Shown here: in pieces, positions 7,635-16,159 of the stretch | How the letters are laid out: the number at the start of each line of letters is the position of its first letter | Position numbering within the stretch: position 1 is the first letter of the stretch | From: Candidatus Hydrogenedens terephthalaticus JGI OTU-1 | GTDB lineage: Bacteria; Hydrogenedentota; Hydrogenedentia; Hydrogenedentales; Hydrogenedentaceae | Direction: 5' to 3' | Assembly: GCA_000493945.1 (NCBI GenBank) | Contig: AWNW01000038.1 | Span: forward strand, 1 to 27,770 | DNA: 27,770 nt | Position numbers and translations under genes: made by a program | Notes under the pieces: model-generated | What the model saw: the letters and a program-made list of their open reading frames with translations, nothing else | Told to the model about the DNA's origin: nothing | Database searches by the model: none

Positions 7635-9299
7635 ATGACTATGGATTGTGAATCAAATTCCTGTAGCGTCCAAAAAGATGAGGGTATAATTTCGGGTATC
7701 AAATCCCTGATTACCCATCCCAATTCGAAATGTCCTACATGGAATGCTTTTCTGATTGCACTTATTATATCTGTTTTTGGACAGGCAGTATATTTTGATT
7801 TTATTTACTATGATGATTATCTATACACTGTCGCCAAAGCGGAAAAAGGAAGCGTATGGACATACTCTTTTTTGTCGTGGGCTATGACTTCTACCGATGA
7901 TGGTTTCTGGGCACCTATAACAAAAATATCTCATAGGATAGATACACATCTGTTCGGAAATAAAGCGGGTGGGCATCATGTTGTAAACATCTTGTTTCAT
8001 ATCATTAATTCATTGCTTCTATGGAGATTCCTCTGTAAAATTACCGGTGATGGTCTGGTACAATTTTTGTCTGTATGTCTGTTTGCAATACATCCGCTGC
8101 GTGTAGAGCCTGTGTCATGGATAGCCAGCAGAAAAGATTTGCTTTGCACCTTCTTTCTTATTCTCATGTTATTAGAATATATCAACTGGATAGAAACAAA
8201 GAGAAAAAAAGATTACCTTCTTTCGTTCCTTTTCTTCCTTTGTTCTGCTATGTCAAAGCCTGTGAGTGTTGTTTTCCCTTTATTACTTCCTGTTATGGAT
8301 TCATTGTTATTAAAGAAAGAAAATATCTCTTTTTTAAAGAGACTTTTATCTTATGTACCCTTTTTTGTTTCTTCTTTATTCCTTACAATTATAACAATTC
8401 ATTCGGAACAGGAAGCAATTATACCTATATCTCTAACCATAGGAGAGAGGTTATCTCGAATAATTGTTTCTTTATCCCTTTATTTTATTCTTACCCTTGT
8501 CCCAACAGCCTTACACATTCCTTATGGAGCAGAGTATTATCCCTTCTTCGGCTGGACAAAAGGTATCCCTGTGTATGATAGGGTTGATATTCTTATAGTC
8601 TCTACTATCACAATTTTATTTTTCATTTCGACCTGGATTTTGATAAGAAAACAATACAAGAAGAATATGTTATCTCTCGCTATTTTCTTAATACCTTTGC
8701 TACCTGTGATTGGATTTATCCCGTTTGGTGACCATCTTATAGCAGACCGCTTTACATACATACCGCATGTAGGCTTGTGTCTTCTCATCTGCACATCTCT
8801 ATCTGGAGTTAGAACGATAACATATAAAATATCTAATATCATGCTGTCCTTAATTATTATTACACTTTCATTGGTTTCAATATCCTATACCTCCCTATGG
8901 GAGAAGAATGAAAAACTATTTAGGAACACATTAAGTTATGAACCAAACAATTATATAGCACTTTGTAATTTAGGTAGTTCGTTAGTTAAGCAGGGACGAT
9001 ATGCAGAATCTATACCACATCTACAAAAAGCAATAGAAGTTTATCCTTTGAGAGCAGGACCGTATAATGACCTTGCGTTTTCTTATCTTTGTTTGGGAAG
9101 GTATAGTGCATCTCTTTCTCTATATGAAAAGTCACTGCGAATTTCAGGGGAAGACCCGGAAATACTTAGTAATATCGCTTTTCTATTCTACAAAATGGGC
9201 AACTATGATATGTCAAAGGAATACGCAGAAAGAGCCTTAAAAATTAACGCGAAACTGGTAAATGCAAAGAAGATACTTGAATTAATAAAAAGCGAGTGA
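7635..9299 (+). CDS. Multi-pass membrane glycosyltransferase with C-terminal TPRs (TMTC/GT105-like)
   Basis: A polytopic inner-membrane protein of about 554 residues. Family landmarks of TMTC-like O-mannosyltransferases and their bacterial relatives are present: an acidic pair in the first loop (YYDDYLY), HPLRVEPVSWIASRKDLL, and HLIADRFTYIPHVGL. Roughly ten hydrophobic helices fill residues 40-420. The C-terminal ~120 residues form about three TPRs (NNYIALCNLGSSLVKQGRYAESIPHLQKA starts the first). Such enzymes use polyprenyl-linked sugars to modify exported proteins; that is family knowledge, and the substrate here is unknown. The start is ambiguous among TTG 7629 (overlapping the EIIA stop), ATG 7635 and ATG 7641; I use 7635. 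The gene is coupled to the EIIA gene and converges with the PIG-L gene. Confidence 0.85.
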   Translation: MTMDCESNSCSVQKDEGIISGIKSLITHPNSKCPTWNAFLIALIISVFGQAVYFDFIYYDDYLYTVAKAEKGSVWTYSFLSWAMTSTDDGFWAPITKISHRIDTHLFGNKAGGHHVVNILFHIINSLLLWRFLCKITGDGLVQFLSVCLFAIHPLRVEPVSWIASRKDLLCTFFLILMLLEYINWIETKRKKDYLLSFLFFLCSAMSKPVSVVFPLLLPVMDSLLLKKENISFLKRLLSYVPFFVSSLFLTIITIHSEQEAIIPISLTIGERLSRIIVSLSLYFILTLVPTALHIPYGAEYYPFFGWTKGIPVYDRVDILIVSTITILFFISTWILIRKQYKKNMLSLAIFLIPLLPVIGFIPFGDHLIADRFTYIPHVGLCLLICTSLSGVRTITYKISNIMLSLIIITLSLVSISYTSLWEKNEKLFRNTLSYEPNNYIALCNLGSSLVKQGRYAESIPHLQKAIEVYPLRAGPYNDLAFSYLCLGRYSASLSLYEKSLRISGEDPEILSNIAFLFYKMGNYDMSKEYAERALKINAKLVNAKKILELIKSE

Positions 9300-9331
9300 G
9301 ATTACTAATTTACTTTATTTTTCTTATTCTT

Positions 9332-10147
9332 CTACACATTTATCGGTGGAAATTCGGGCTTTATAATTTCCTGTCCTAATACCATTTCTATCATGCCAAA
9401 CTTTTCGTAGCGGAACTGTTCTGCGTGCTTATATCCGGGAACTTTCCCCTTCTCTGCGGTATAATCTTTTACTGCATTTGCAATTATTTGATTTCTTGTA
9501 TCCCTATCTACATTCGCCAAACCTGATAAATCAATGCCTAATGTCTCCGCTTCTAATTTTAGGGAATCAAATGTAAGTTCCATTTGCGTTTCATGCTTTA
9601 ATAAAGCCTCTATTTTTTTATCAATACTTTCTGTAATATCTACAAATGTAAATGCATTCTCTGGCTTTTTTGCAAACCAATACGCTTCCGAAACGAAATG
9701 AGGTGGATAAAGTCCCGGTGTCCCAAAGTTTGGATTACTACTAAAAGATATAGCCTCGTATGTTGCCATTGCAGTAACTCTATGGTCAGGATGGTCTTCC
9801 CCGGCAGCAAACGGGTCCCAACTCAAAACTATATTCGCTTTTACTTCCCTTATCATATCTATAACAATATTTCTTATATGTTTTTTAGGTATATCTTCTA
9901 ATTCCCCATCTATAAAGTTTCCAAATCTAACTTCTTTTAGCCCAAGCACTTTACCTGCTTCAATCGCCTCTTCTTTAGACTTACCAATAATTTCACTTTC
10001 CTTTAATGTATATGTCCCCTTCCTATTGTCTGTCAATATAAGTTCATAAGCAGGAAAATTATATTCTTTTACCCATCTATATACTGTCCCTGCACACATA
10101 AACTCCATATCATCTCCATGAGCAACAACAACAAGAACCGTTTTCAT
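9332..10147 (-). CDS. PIG-L/LmbE family zinc-dependent deacetylase
   Basis: A 271-residue enzyme expected to remove an N-acetyl group from a sugar derivative, as in GlcNAc-PI, bacillithiol or mycothiol precursor deacetylases. The zinc site is visible: AHGDD (9-13; the family usually has AHPDD) and HPDH (119-122) in GEDHPDHRVTA. Length and layout fit the family. An AAGGA lies just before the ATG. The gene is downstream of dnaN on the same strand with 196 bases between, and converges with the glycosyltransferase, leaving only about 30 bases between their stops and no hairpin terminator. The substrate is unknown. The Pro-to-Gly change in the first motif occurs in other members and does not remove a metal ligand. 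Confidence 0.93.
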   Translation of the reverse strand: MKTVLVVVAHGDDMEFMCAGTVYRWVKEYNFPAYELILTDNRKGTYTLKESEIIGKSKEEAIEAGKVLGLKEVRFGNFIDGELEDIPKKHIRNIVIDMIREVKANIVLSWDPFAAGEDHPDHRVTAMATYEAISFSSNPNFGTPGLYPPHFVSEAYWFAKKPENAFTFVDITESIDKKIEALLKHETQMELTFDSLKLEAETLGIDLSGLANVDRDTRNQIIANAVKDYTAEKGKVPGYKHAEQFRYEKFGMIEMVLGQEIIKPEFPPINV

Positions 10148-10343
10148 CTTCCTTTTTCCCTCTTCTTATTTAGATTATCAACAACTTTTCCACAAGGATT
10201 GTTAATAAATCAAACAATGGTTATAATTATATTTACATCATACACAAATAAAGACTTGTAAATAAAAAACTTAAAATGGCTAAACGATAATTACGAGAAA
10301 GTAATAAATAAAACTAACTTTATTCACAAGTTTTCCACAAATA
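10148..10343. other. DnaA-box-like cluster downstream of dnaN
   Basis: This AT-rich spacer holds several sequences one mismatch from the DnaA box TTATCCACA: TTATCAACA (10175-10183), TTTTCCACA (10186-10194), TTATTCACA (10320-10328) and TTTTCCACA (10331-10339). They lie in two pairs, one at each end of the spacer. No gene is seen. Together with the upstream dnaN spacer this suggests DnaA binding on both sides of dnaN. Confidence 0.5.
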
Positions 10344-11450
10344 CTATAATTTCACAGGCATTATAATATTTATATACCTCTCATCTCCTTCTGCTTCAGG
10401 AGTTAGCGGCTTTATAACACAGGGACTGCTTCCATCCTTTAAAGACAACACTAATTTATCTGTTGTCACATGGTCAACAATATCCACTAAATACTCGATA
10501 TTAAACCCTGTCTTAACCTCATCTCCGTCGTATTCAACTTCCAATGTATCCGTAAATTCTCCAACTTCTGGGTTTTTAACCTCTATATCCATACGACCTT
10601 TCTGAACATAAACATTAACAGACATAGACTTCATCGCCTCCGCCCTCTTCAAAACATATTTCCACTCATCCGTCTTTATTATGACATGCTTACTGTAATC
10701 TCTCGGTATCACAACTTCATAATTTGGAAATGTCCCTTCTATCAAACTACTTGTTAGTCTTGTTTTATTAAACACAAAAGAAACCCTTGATTCACCATCA
10801 AAAACCTTTATATCTCCTGTCCCATCCATCTGATTCATCAGTTCTTTCACTGTCCGCTCTGGTATTGTTATTCGAACATTTCTTTTTACAGGAACACATT
10901 CCTTCTCTCTCCTAAGACTCATCCTCTTTCCATCTGTTGCAACAACAGTAAGATTTCCATCATTTATCTCAAACAAAACCCCAGTCAGTGCATACCTTGA
11001 TTCCTCCGTGCACACCGCAAACGCTACCTTACGGAACATATCTAACAATAACGATTCCGAAATAATTATTGGTTCTACATCATCCACAAACATCACAGGT
11101 GGAAATTCATCCGGAGGCATTGTTACATACTTCACTTCTGTCCGACCACTCTTTACCACTACAGAAGTTTCGCCCACAGACCTCATAATCACATCACCCT
11201 TGGGTAAATTAGAAAGCAAATTTGAGAACAAATGAGCCCTTAATGTAACTCTTCCTTCTTCTTCTATTTCACATTCTTCTAACTCCTGTTCAATAGTCAT
11301 CCGAAGGTCTGTGCTTGTTAACTTTAACAAACCGTCTTCTGCGGTTATTAAAATAGAAGAGAGAATCGGTAATGATGATTTTGCAGGAACTGCATTTCTC
11401 ACCTTTGATAATGCCTCATTCAACTTTTCCTGACTTACTTTTATTTTCAT
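10344..11450 (-). CDS. dnaN: DNA polymerase III beta sliding clamp
   Basis: The 368-residue beta clamp is the ring that tethers the replicative polymerase to DNA. It has the family length and the three-repeat clamp layout. Landmarks: the N-terminal MKIKVSQEKLNEALSKV followed by SSLPILSSILI; ALTGVLFEI in the middle domain; VVATDGKRMSLR at the domain boundary; and the C-terminal YINIIMPVKL, corresponding to the YxIMPMRL end typical of clamps. GGAGG lies seven bases before the ATG. It is the only replication gene in the window: dnaA and recF, often adjacent, are not present. The upstream spacer carries a candidate replication origin. Confidence 0.98.
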   Translation of the reverse strand: MKIKVSQEKLNEALSKVRNAVPAKSSLPILSSILITAEDGLLKLTSTDLRMTIEQELEECEIEEEGRVTLRAHLFSNLLSNLPKGDVIMRSVGETSVVVKSGRTEVKYVTMPPDEFPPVMFVDDVEPIIISESLLLDMFRKVAFAVCTEESRYALTGVLFEINDGNLTVVATDGKRMSLRREKECVPVKRNVRITIPERTVKELMNQMDGTGDIKVFDGESRVSFVFNKTRLTSSLIEGTFPNYEVVIPRDYSKHVIIKTDEWKYVLKRAEAMKSMSVNVYVQKGRMDIEVKNPEVGEFTDTLEVEYDGDEVKTGFNIEYLVDIVDHVTTDKLVLSLKDGSSPCVIKPLTPEAEGDERYINIIMPVKL

Positions 11451-11508
11451 ATTTTTCCTCCAACAGTTACTTTCTTCTTCTTTCTTCTTAATATATTTAA
11501 AAATACTG

Positions 11509-11526
11509 TAGTAGTAATAGTAGTAT
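11509..11526 (+). promoter_or_regulatory. DnaA-trio array (TAG TAG TAA TAG TAG TAT)
   Basis: Five to six consecutive trinucleotides of the DnaA-trio type, read 3'-GAT/AAT-5' on this strand. They begin nine bases from the perfect DnaA box and lead into an AT-rich tract. In characterised origins, trios guide the DnaA filament onto single-stranded DNA for unwinding. Confidence 0.6.
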
Positions 11527-11535
11527 ATGTTTATT

Positions 11536-11544
11536 TGTGGATAA
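11536..11544 (-). promoter_or_regulatory. Perfect DnaA box TTATCCACA
   Basis: TTATCCACA on the minus strand matches the consensus at all nine bases. It faces the trio array nine bases away, as expected for the box that loads DnaA onto an unwinding element. Confidence 0.75.
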
Positions 11545-11726
11545 CTATAAAAGATTATCCTTTTTTCATATTCAAAAGCAACTTTTTATTGTTGATATGT
11601 CCTTAATTTTTTTGTTGATAAATTTATCTTTTCCACAATACGAAAACTTTTTATATTTTTTATGTTAGTATTTTGTTAATAAAAATTTAAAAATCCACAA
11701 GAAAACAACAACTTTTCCTTATCAAA

Positions 11727-13688
11727 TTATAACCGCACAACCCTTAAGAATTCTTCAGGTGTAACAATACCTTCTTTTATTTTTTCTCTACAATGGTCTG
11801 CCATTGTTTTCATTTTTGCTGCTTGTGCAATAACTTCCGGCGTAGCACCTTCTGCAATTAACTTCCTGATTTGTGGTGTAATTTCTAATATCTCAAAAAT
11901 TCCTGTTCTTCCTTTGTATCCCGTATGGTAACAGTTATTACAACCCTTGCCACGATACAGTGTTTTAATCGTTGTTGGTAAGCCTACCTCTTTGAGTATA
12001 GATGTACTTGGTTTGTAGGGAACTTTACATTCTTCGCAGACTTTTCTAACTAACCTTTGTGCAACAACCGCAGTTATTGCACTGGAAATAAGGTAGGAAG
12101 GTATTCCCATATTCCGTAATGTATTAATAGCGTCAGGTGCATCATTGGTATGAAGCGTGCTAAATACGAGATGACCCGTCATTGCGGCTCTTATCGCTAT
12201 GTGCGCCGTTTCTGTATCGCGTATCTCACCTACGAGGATAACATCCACATCCTGCCTTAAAGCGGCTCTCAATGTATTTGCAAATGTAACATTAATATCC
12301 GGATCTATTTGAACCTGATTAATACCAGATAACTGATATTCTACAGGGTCTTCGAGTGTAACAATACTTTCTGTCATTACATTTTTCTGGTTTAGCGCAG
12401 CATAGAGGGTTGTTGTTTTACCACTCCCCGTAGGTCCTGTGACAAGTATCATACCGTAAGGTTGTGCAATAAGTTTTATAAGACGGTTCTGTTCTTTCTC
12501 CGATATACCCAGGTCACCAATCCCTGATAAAACAGCAGACTGGTCTAACAATCGTAACACAACACGCTCACCTAAAAATGTAGGTAATGTAGCGACCCTT
12601 ATATCCAGTTCCCTTCCTTCAACTTCAAGGTTCATGTGTCCGTCCTGCGGATGCCTTGTTTCTGTTATATCAAGGTCAGAGAGTATTTTCACACGGGACA
12701 CGACCGCATTCTGCATAGAAGGAGGAATACTCATAACATCGTGTAATATACCATCAATGCGATAACGGACACGCATTTCGGGTTCCTGTGGATCAAGATG
12801 AATATCCGTCGCCCCCGCTTTGACAGCACCTTCAAGGATTGTTTTCACTGTATTAATAGCAGAAGTACCGGATGCTTCCTTTGCTATTTGCTCAAATCTT
12901 TTATCTATTTCATTGCCCTTTACTTCAACTTTCTTTATCTTTGCCTCAGCATCCATAACTTTATCCTTTTTATTCTGTTCTTCAACTTTTTCTACTCTTT
13001 TTACTTCTTTCACTACAGGCTTTACATCTACATTGTTTTCATTGACTGATGCAATTCCTCGATACCACTTTTCTATGACAGCCGTCATGTCATCAACAGC
13101 CGTTAACATAGGATAAATTCGTTTCCCTGTGAGAACGGACAAATCCTTTGTCTTTTGAACATTCTGCGGTGTAGAAATAAGAACACTCACCTTGTCCCCT
13201 TCTACATATATGGGAAGTACCTGATAGCGACGGGCTAAAGCCTCTGAAATTGCATTCAAGGCAGTTGGGTCTGGTTTTACAGTTCGAATATCCACATATT
13301 CAAGATTATGTTGTTTTGCAAGCGTTTTGCTTATATCTTCCCTTGTAACATAGCCAAGTTCGAGAAGAATATTTCCCAATAAACGGTTCGTTCGCTTTTG
13401 TACACGGAGTGCTTCCTCCAATTGCCCTTTTGTAATCACACCATCATCAAGAAGAGCCATACCTAAGGACTTATGCTTTTCTTGAGTATCTCTTGAATGC
13501 CATTCATAGCGAAGGACATCTTCAATGACTGAGAAGGTAACTTTGCCCATCTGGATGAGTTGCTTATGCCAGGGAACGCCACTGGTTTTTTCTCGTTCGC
13601 GGACCCTGTCCAACTCCTCCTGAGTGATATACTCGCCTTTTACAAGACCTTCTGCTATCCTATTTTCGTTGTTTCTTTCATCGGACAT
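11727..13688 (-). CDS. GspE/PilB-type secretion or type IV pilus assembly ATPase
   Basis: A 653-residue cytoplasmic hexameric ATPase that drives type II secretion or type IV pilus extension. N-terminal residues 8-62 and 72-135 look like two MshEN-type repeats, the second containing LGYVTREDISKTLAKQ. A GspE N-domain follows to about 210, and then a charged linker (220-270). The motor domain has Walker A GPTGSGKT (418-425), an Asp box with LEDPVEYQ, Walker B VDVILVGE (482-488), a His box TGHLVFSTLHTND, and a zinc-binding tetra-cysteine (Cys551, 554, 583, 586). I start at ATG 13688, which has AGGAA just before it; an in-frame ATG at 13733 would add 15 unconvincing residues. No other pilus or secretion genes are nearby, so GspE and PilB cannot be separated. 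Confidence 0.93.
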   Translation of the reverse strand: MSDERNNENRIAEGLVKGEYITQEELDRVREREKTSGVPWHKQLIQMGKVTFSVIEDVLRYEWHSRDTQEKHKSLGMALLDDGVITKGQLEEALRVQKRTNRLLGNILLELGYVTREDISKTLAKQHNLEYVDIRTVKPDPTALNAISEALARRYQVLPIYVEGDKVSVLISTPQNVQKTKDLSVLTGKRIYPMLTAVDDMTAVIEKWYRGIASVNENNVDVKPVVKEVKRVEKVEEQNKKDKVMDAEAKIKKVEVKGNEIDKRFEQIAKEASGTSAINTVKTILEGAVKAGATDIHLDPQEPEMRVRYRIDGILHDVMSIPPSMQNAVVSRVKILSDLDITETRHPQDGHMNLEVEGRELDIRVATLPTFLGERVVLRLLDQSAVLSGIGDLGISEKEQNRLIKLIAQPYGMILVTGPTGSGKTTTLYAALNQKNVMTESIVTLEDPVEYQLSGINQVQIDPDINVTFANTLRAALRQDVDVILVGEIRDTETAHIAIRAAMTGHLVFSTLHTNDAPDAINTLRNMGIPSYLISSAITAVVAQRLVRKVCEECKVPYKPSTSILKEVGLPTTIKTLYRGKGCNNCYHTGYKGRTGIFEILEITPQIRKLIAEGATPEVIAQAAKMKTMADHCREKIKEGIVTPEEFLRVVRL

Positions 13689-13818
13689 ATTTCCTGCTCC
13701 CACATGATTAAAAAGACAAATTAATCGGATCAATGATTATGTTAAAAGAGAATATATATGCAATATACAAATTACAGAGGAAAAAAGTCAAGAATTTTTT
13801 TGTTATTATATTATGTTA

Positions 13819-13848
13819 TTGCAAAACGACATAAATAATCTGTAATAT
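13819..13848 (+). promoter_or_regulatory. Possible sigma-70 promoter for the carbamoyltransferase operon
   Basis: TTGCAA (13819-13824) and TAATAT (13843-13848) are spaced by 18 bases, about 30 bases before the carbamoyltransferase ATG. They sit in the divergent gap between it and gspE. The region is AT-rich, so chance matches are likely. Confidence 0.3.
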
Positions 13849-13876
13849 TCTTACAGAATTTTTATAAGGACTGGTA

Positions 13877-15691
13877 ATGAAGATACTCGGAATTTCTGCC
13901 TTTTATCATGACAGTGCCGCAGCGTTACTTATTGATGGTGAAATTATCGCCGCGGCACAAGAGGAGCGGTTTACACGAAAGAAACACGACCCGCGCTTCC
14001 CCAAAAATGCTATTGAATATTGCTTAAAGGAAGGTAATATTGGAATATCCGACATTGATTGTATTGCCTTTTACGATAAGCCTTTCTTGAAATTTGAACG
14101 GTTGCTAATGACCTATCTTGGCACTGTTCCTGCGGGTATATCATCTTTCTTTGTTCAAATGCCTTCGTGGCTCTCTGAAAAATTAAACATGCGGGGAACC
14201 ATACGAAAAGAATTGAATTATGAAGGTGAAATACTGTTCTCAACACATCACCTATCCCATGCGGCGTCTGCATTTTATCCAAGTCCCTTTGAAGAAAGTG
14301 CAATTATCACTTTAGATGGCGTTGGAGAATGGGCGACATCTGCTTATGGTATCGGTAAGGGAAATAAGATAAAGTTATTAAAGGAAATTCGTTTTCCACA
14401 TTCTTTAGGACTGCTTTATTCCGCCTTTACCTATTTCACAGGTTTTAAAGTGAATAGTGGTGAATATAAACTGATGGGACTGGCTCCTTATGGAGAGCCA
14501 AAGTATGTAGATGTAATAAAGAAAGAACTTGTGGATATACATGAAGATGGCTCGTTCCGCCTCAACCTGAAATATTTTGATTATTGTGCCGGCTTGAAAA
14601 TGACCAACAATCGGTTTGCGAAACTTTTTGGTGGTCCTCCACGAAAACCCGAATCAAAGATTACACAGAGGGAAATGGATTTAGCAAAATCCATACAAAT
14701 CGTTACCGAAGAGATTGTCCTGAAAATCGCAAGACATGTGCATAAAGAAACAGGCTTGAAAAAGTTAGCCATGTCCGGTGGTGTAACACTTAACTGCGTC
14801 GCTAATGGTAGATTATTACGAGAAGGACCTTTTGATGAAATCTGGATACAGCCCTGTGCCAGTGATGGAGGCAATGCTTTGGGTTGTGCTTTACTGGCAT
14901 GGCATCAAGTCTATGGCAAAGAACGCATACCCCATTCACGCAGACAAAAAGCCAGTTATTTAGGTCCTTCGTTTTCAGATGAGGAGATAGAAAAATTCCT
15001 GAAAGAGGAAAACATTCCTTACGAAAAATTGTCAGAAAGAGAGATTGCAACACGCGTCGCACAACTGATAGACGAAGGAAAGGTAGTAGGCTGGTTTCAG
15101 GGACGAATGGAATTTGGTCCGCGTGCATTGGGAGCACGAAGTATTTTGGGTGATGCCCGTTCTCGGGAAATGCAATCTGTGCTAAATCTCAAAATCAAAT
15201 TCCGCGAATCGTTTCGTCCGTTTGCTCCTACCGTATTATATGAACATGCCGATGAGTATTTTGAACTTAATGGTGCAGAAAGCCCGTATATGTTATTGGT
15301 TGCGAATGTTCGAAAAGAACACCTGCGCGAAATTACAGAAGAAGAGAAGAAAGCCGCAGGGTTTGATAAGTTGAAAGTAATTCGTTCGGACATTCCTGCG
15401 GTTACACATGTGGACAATTCCGCTCGTATACAGACCATCCGTCGAGAAGACCACCCGCGATATTATGACATGATTAAAGCCTTTTATGAAAGAACAGGTT
15501 GTCCTGTTATTATCAATACCTCTTTTAATGTTCGGGGTGAACCCATCGTATGCACACCGAAGGAAGCATATACCTGCTTTATGAGAACCAATATGGATTA
15601 CCTTTGTATGGGTTCATTCCTTCTGGATAAGACAAAACAAAAACCGTGGAAAGATGAAGTAGACTGGAAAAAAGAATTTGAATTGGATTAA
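13877..15691 (+). CDS. Carbamoyltransferase (NodU/CmcH/TobZ family)
   Basis: A 604-residue enzyme that transfers a carbamoyl group, via a carbamoyl-adenylate, to a hydroxyl of a sugar or secondary metabolite. The N-terminal Kae1-like domain shows GISAFYHDSAAALL, the metal-binding HHLSHAA (124-130) and Asp147 in TLDGVGEW, at the spacing known for TobZ. The middle contains LAMSGGVTLNCVANGRLL. The C-terminal YrdC-like domain carries GRMEFGPRALGARSIL and PVIINTSFNVRGEPIV. AAGGA lies before the ATG. It is followed six bases later by the SxtJ-like gene, a known neighbour of such carbamoyltransferases. The acceptor substrate is unknown, because no surrounding biosynthetic cluster is present. Confidence 0.95.
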   Translation: MKILGISAFYHDSAAALLIDGEIIAAAQEERFTRKKHDPRFPKNAIEYCLKEGNIGISDIDCIAFYDKPFLKFERLLMTYLGTVPAGISSFFVQMPSWLSEKLNMRGTIRKELNYEGEILFSTHHLSHAASAFYPSPFEESAIITLDGVGEWATSAYGIGKGNKIKLLKEIRFPHSLGLLYSAFTYFTGFKVNSGEYKLMGLAPYGEPKYVDVIKKELVDIHEDGSFRLNLKYFDYCAGLKMTNNRFAKLFGGPPRKPESKITQREMDLAKSIQIVTEEIVLKIARHVHKETGLKKLAMSGGVTLNCVANGRLLREGPFDEIWIQPCASDGGNALGCALLAWHQVYGKERIPHSRRQKASYLGPSFSDEEIEKFLKEENIPYEKLSEREIATRVAQLIDEGKVVGWFQGRMEFGPRALGARSILGDARSREMQSVLNLKIKFRESFRPFAPTVLYEHADEYFELNGAESPYMLLVANVRKEHLREITEEEKKAAGFDKLKVIRSDIPAVTHVDNSARIQTIRREDHPRYYDMIKAFYERTGCPVIINTSFNVRGEPIVCTPKEAYTCFMRTNMDYLCMGSFLLDKTKQKPWKDEVDWKKEFELD

Positions 15692-15696
15692 ACAAT

Positions 15697-16110
15697 ATGG
15701 CTTTAAAGATAGACTATACAGACAAAAAAGAACAGCGTAAATTTGGTTTACTTGTCGGTGCCGTTTTTATCATAATTGGTGCGATACGCTGGGCAATTCA
15801 TGGCTTTGTTGGGATACCTTATATATGGTGGGGTATTGGAGGAACCTTAATTCTTTTAGGTATCCTCTTCCCGAAAATCCTGCAACCGGTTTTCTTCCTA
15901 TGGATGAAATTAGCAGAAGCGTTAAATTGGGTAATGACACGGCTTTTTTTGTTTGTTGCTTTCTATCTTGTCATTACTCCCACAGGTATCCTTTATCGTT
16001 TGTTTAAAGAAGACCCCTTAAACCGTCAATGGCTTTCTAAAGATGTTACATATTGGAATGATGTGGAAATGCAACCTGAAAACATAGATGAATTTCGCAG
16101 GCAATTTTAA
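15697..16110 (+). CDS. SxtJ-like small membrane protein
   Basis: A 137-residue membrane protein with about three hydrophobic segments (roughly 16-33, 42-58 and 82-98) and a charged C-terminus (LSKDVTYWNDVEMQPENIDEF). Size, the segment TPTGILYRLFKEDPL, and position directly after a carbamoyltransferase match the SxtJ family, named after a saxitoxin-cluster gene but widespread in non-toxin carbamoyltransferase loci. It starts six bases after the carbamoyltransferase stop, so the two are co-transcribed. No biochemical function is established for the family. A role as a membrane partner of the carbamoyltransferase is inferred from synteny. Confidence 0.82.
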   Translation: MALKIDYTDKKEQRKFGLLVGAVFIIIGAIRWAIHGFVGIPYIWWGIGGTLILLGILFPKILQPVFFLWMKLAEALNWVMTRLFLFVAFYLVITPTGILYRLFKEDPLNRQWLSKDVTYWNDVEMQPENIDEFRRQF

Positions 16111-16159
16111 TTAAACATAATAATTAAACATAAAACATAACAGGATAGGAGGTAATATT

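Larger units (their letters stand above)
11451..11726. other. Candidate chromosomal replication origin (oriC) upstream of dnaN
   Basis: The gene-free AT-rich spacer between dnaN and gspE contains a perfect DnaA box (TGTGGATAA, 11536-11544, i.e. TTATCCACA on the minus strand), near-boxes TGTTGATAA (11613-11621) and TTTTCCACA (11629-11637), a TAG-trio array (11509-11526) and an adjoining AT-rich tract (about 11488-11506). Box, trios and AT tract occur in the order and strand sense described for basal unwinding elements such as that of Bacillus subtilis. Proximity to dnaN and the local change in gene direction at about 13.8 kb agree. The dnaA gene is not nearby, so this remains a candidate. Confidence 0.6.
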
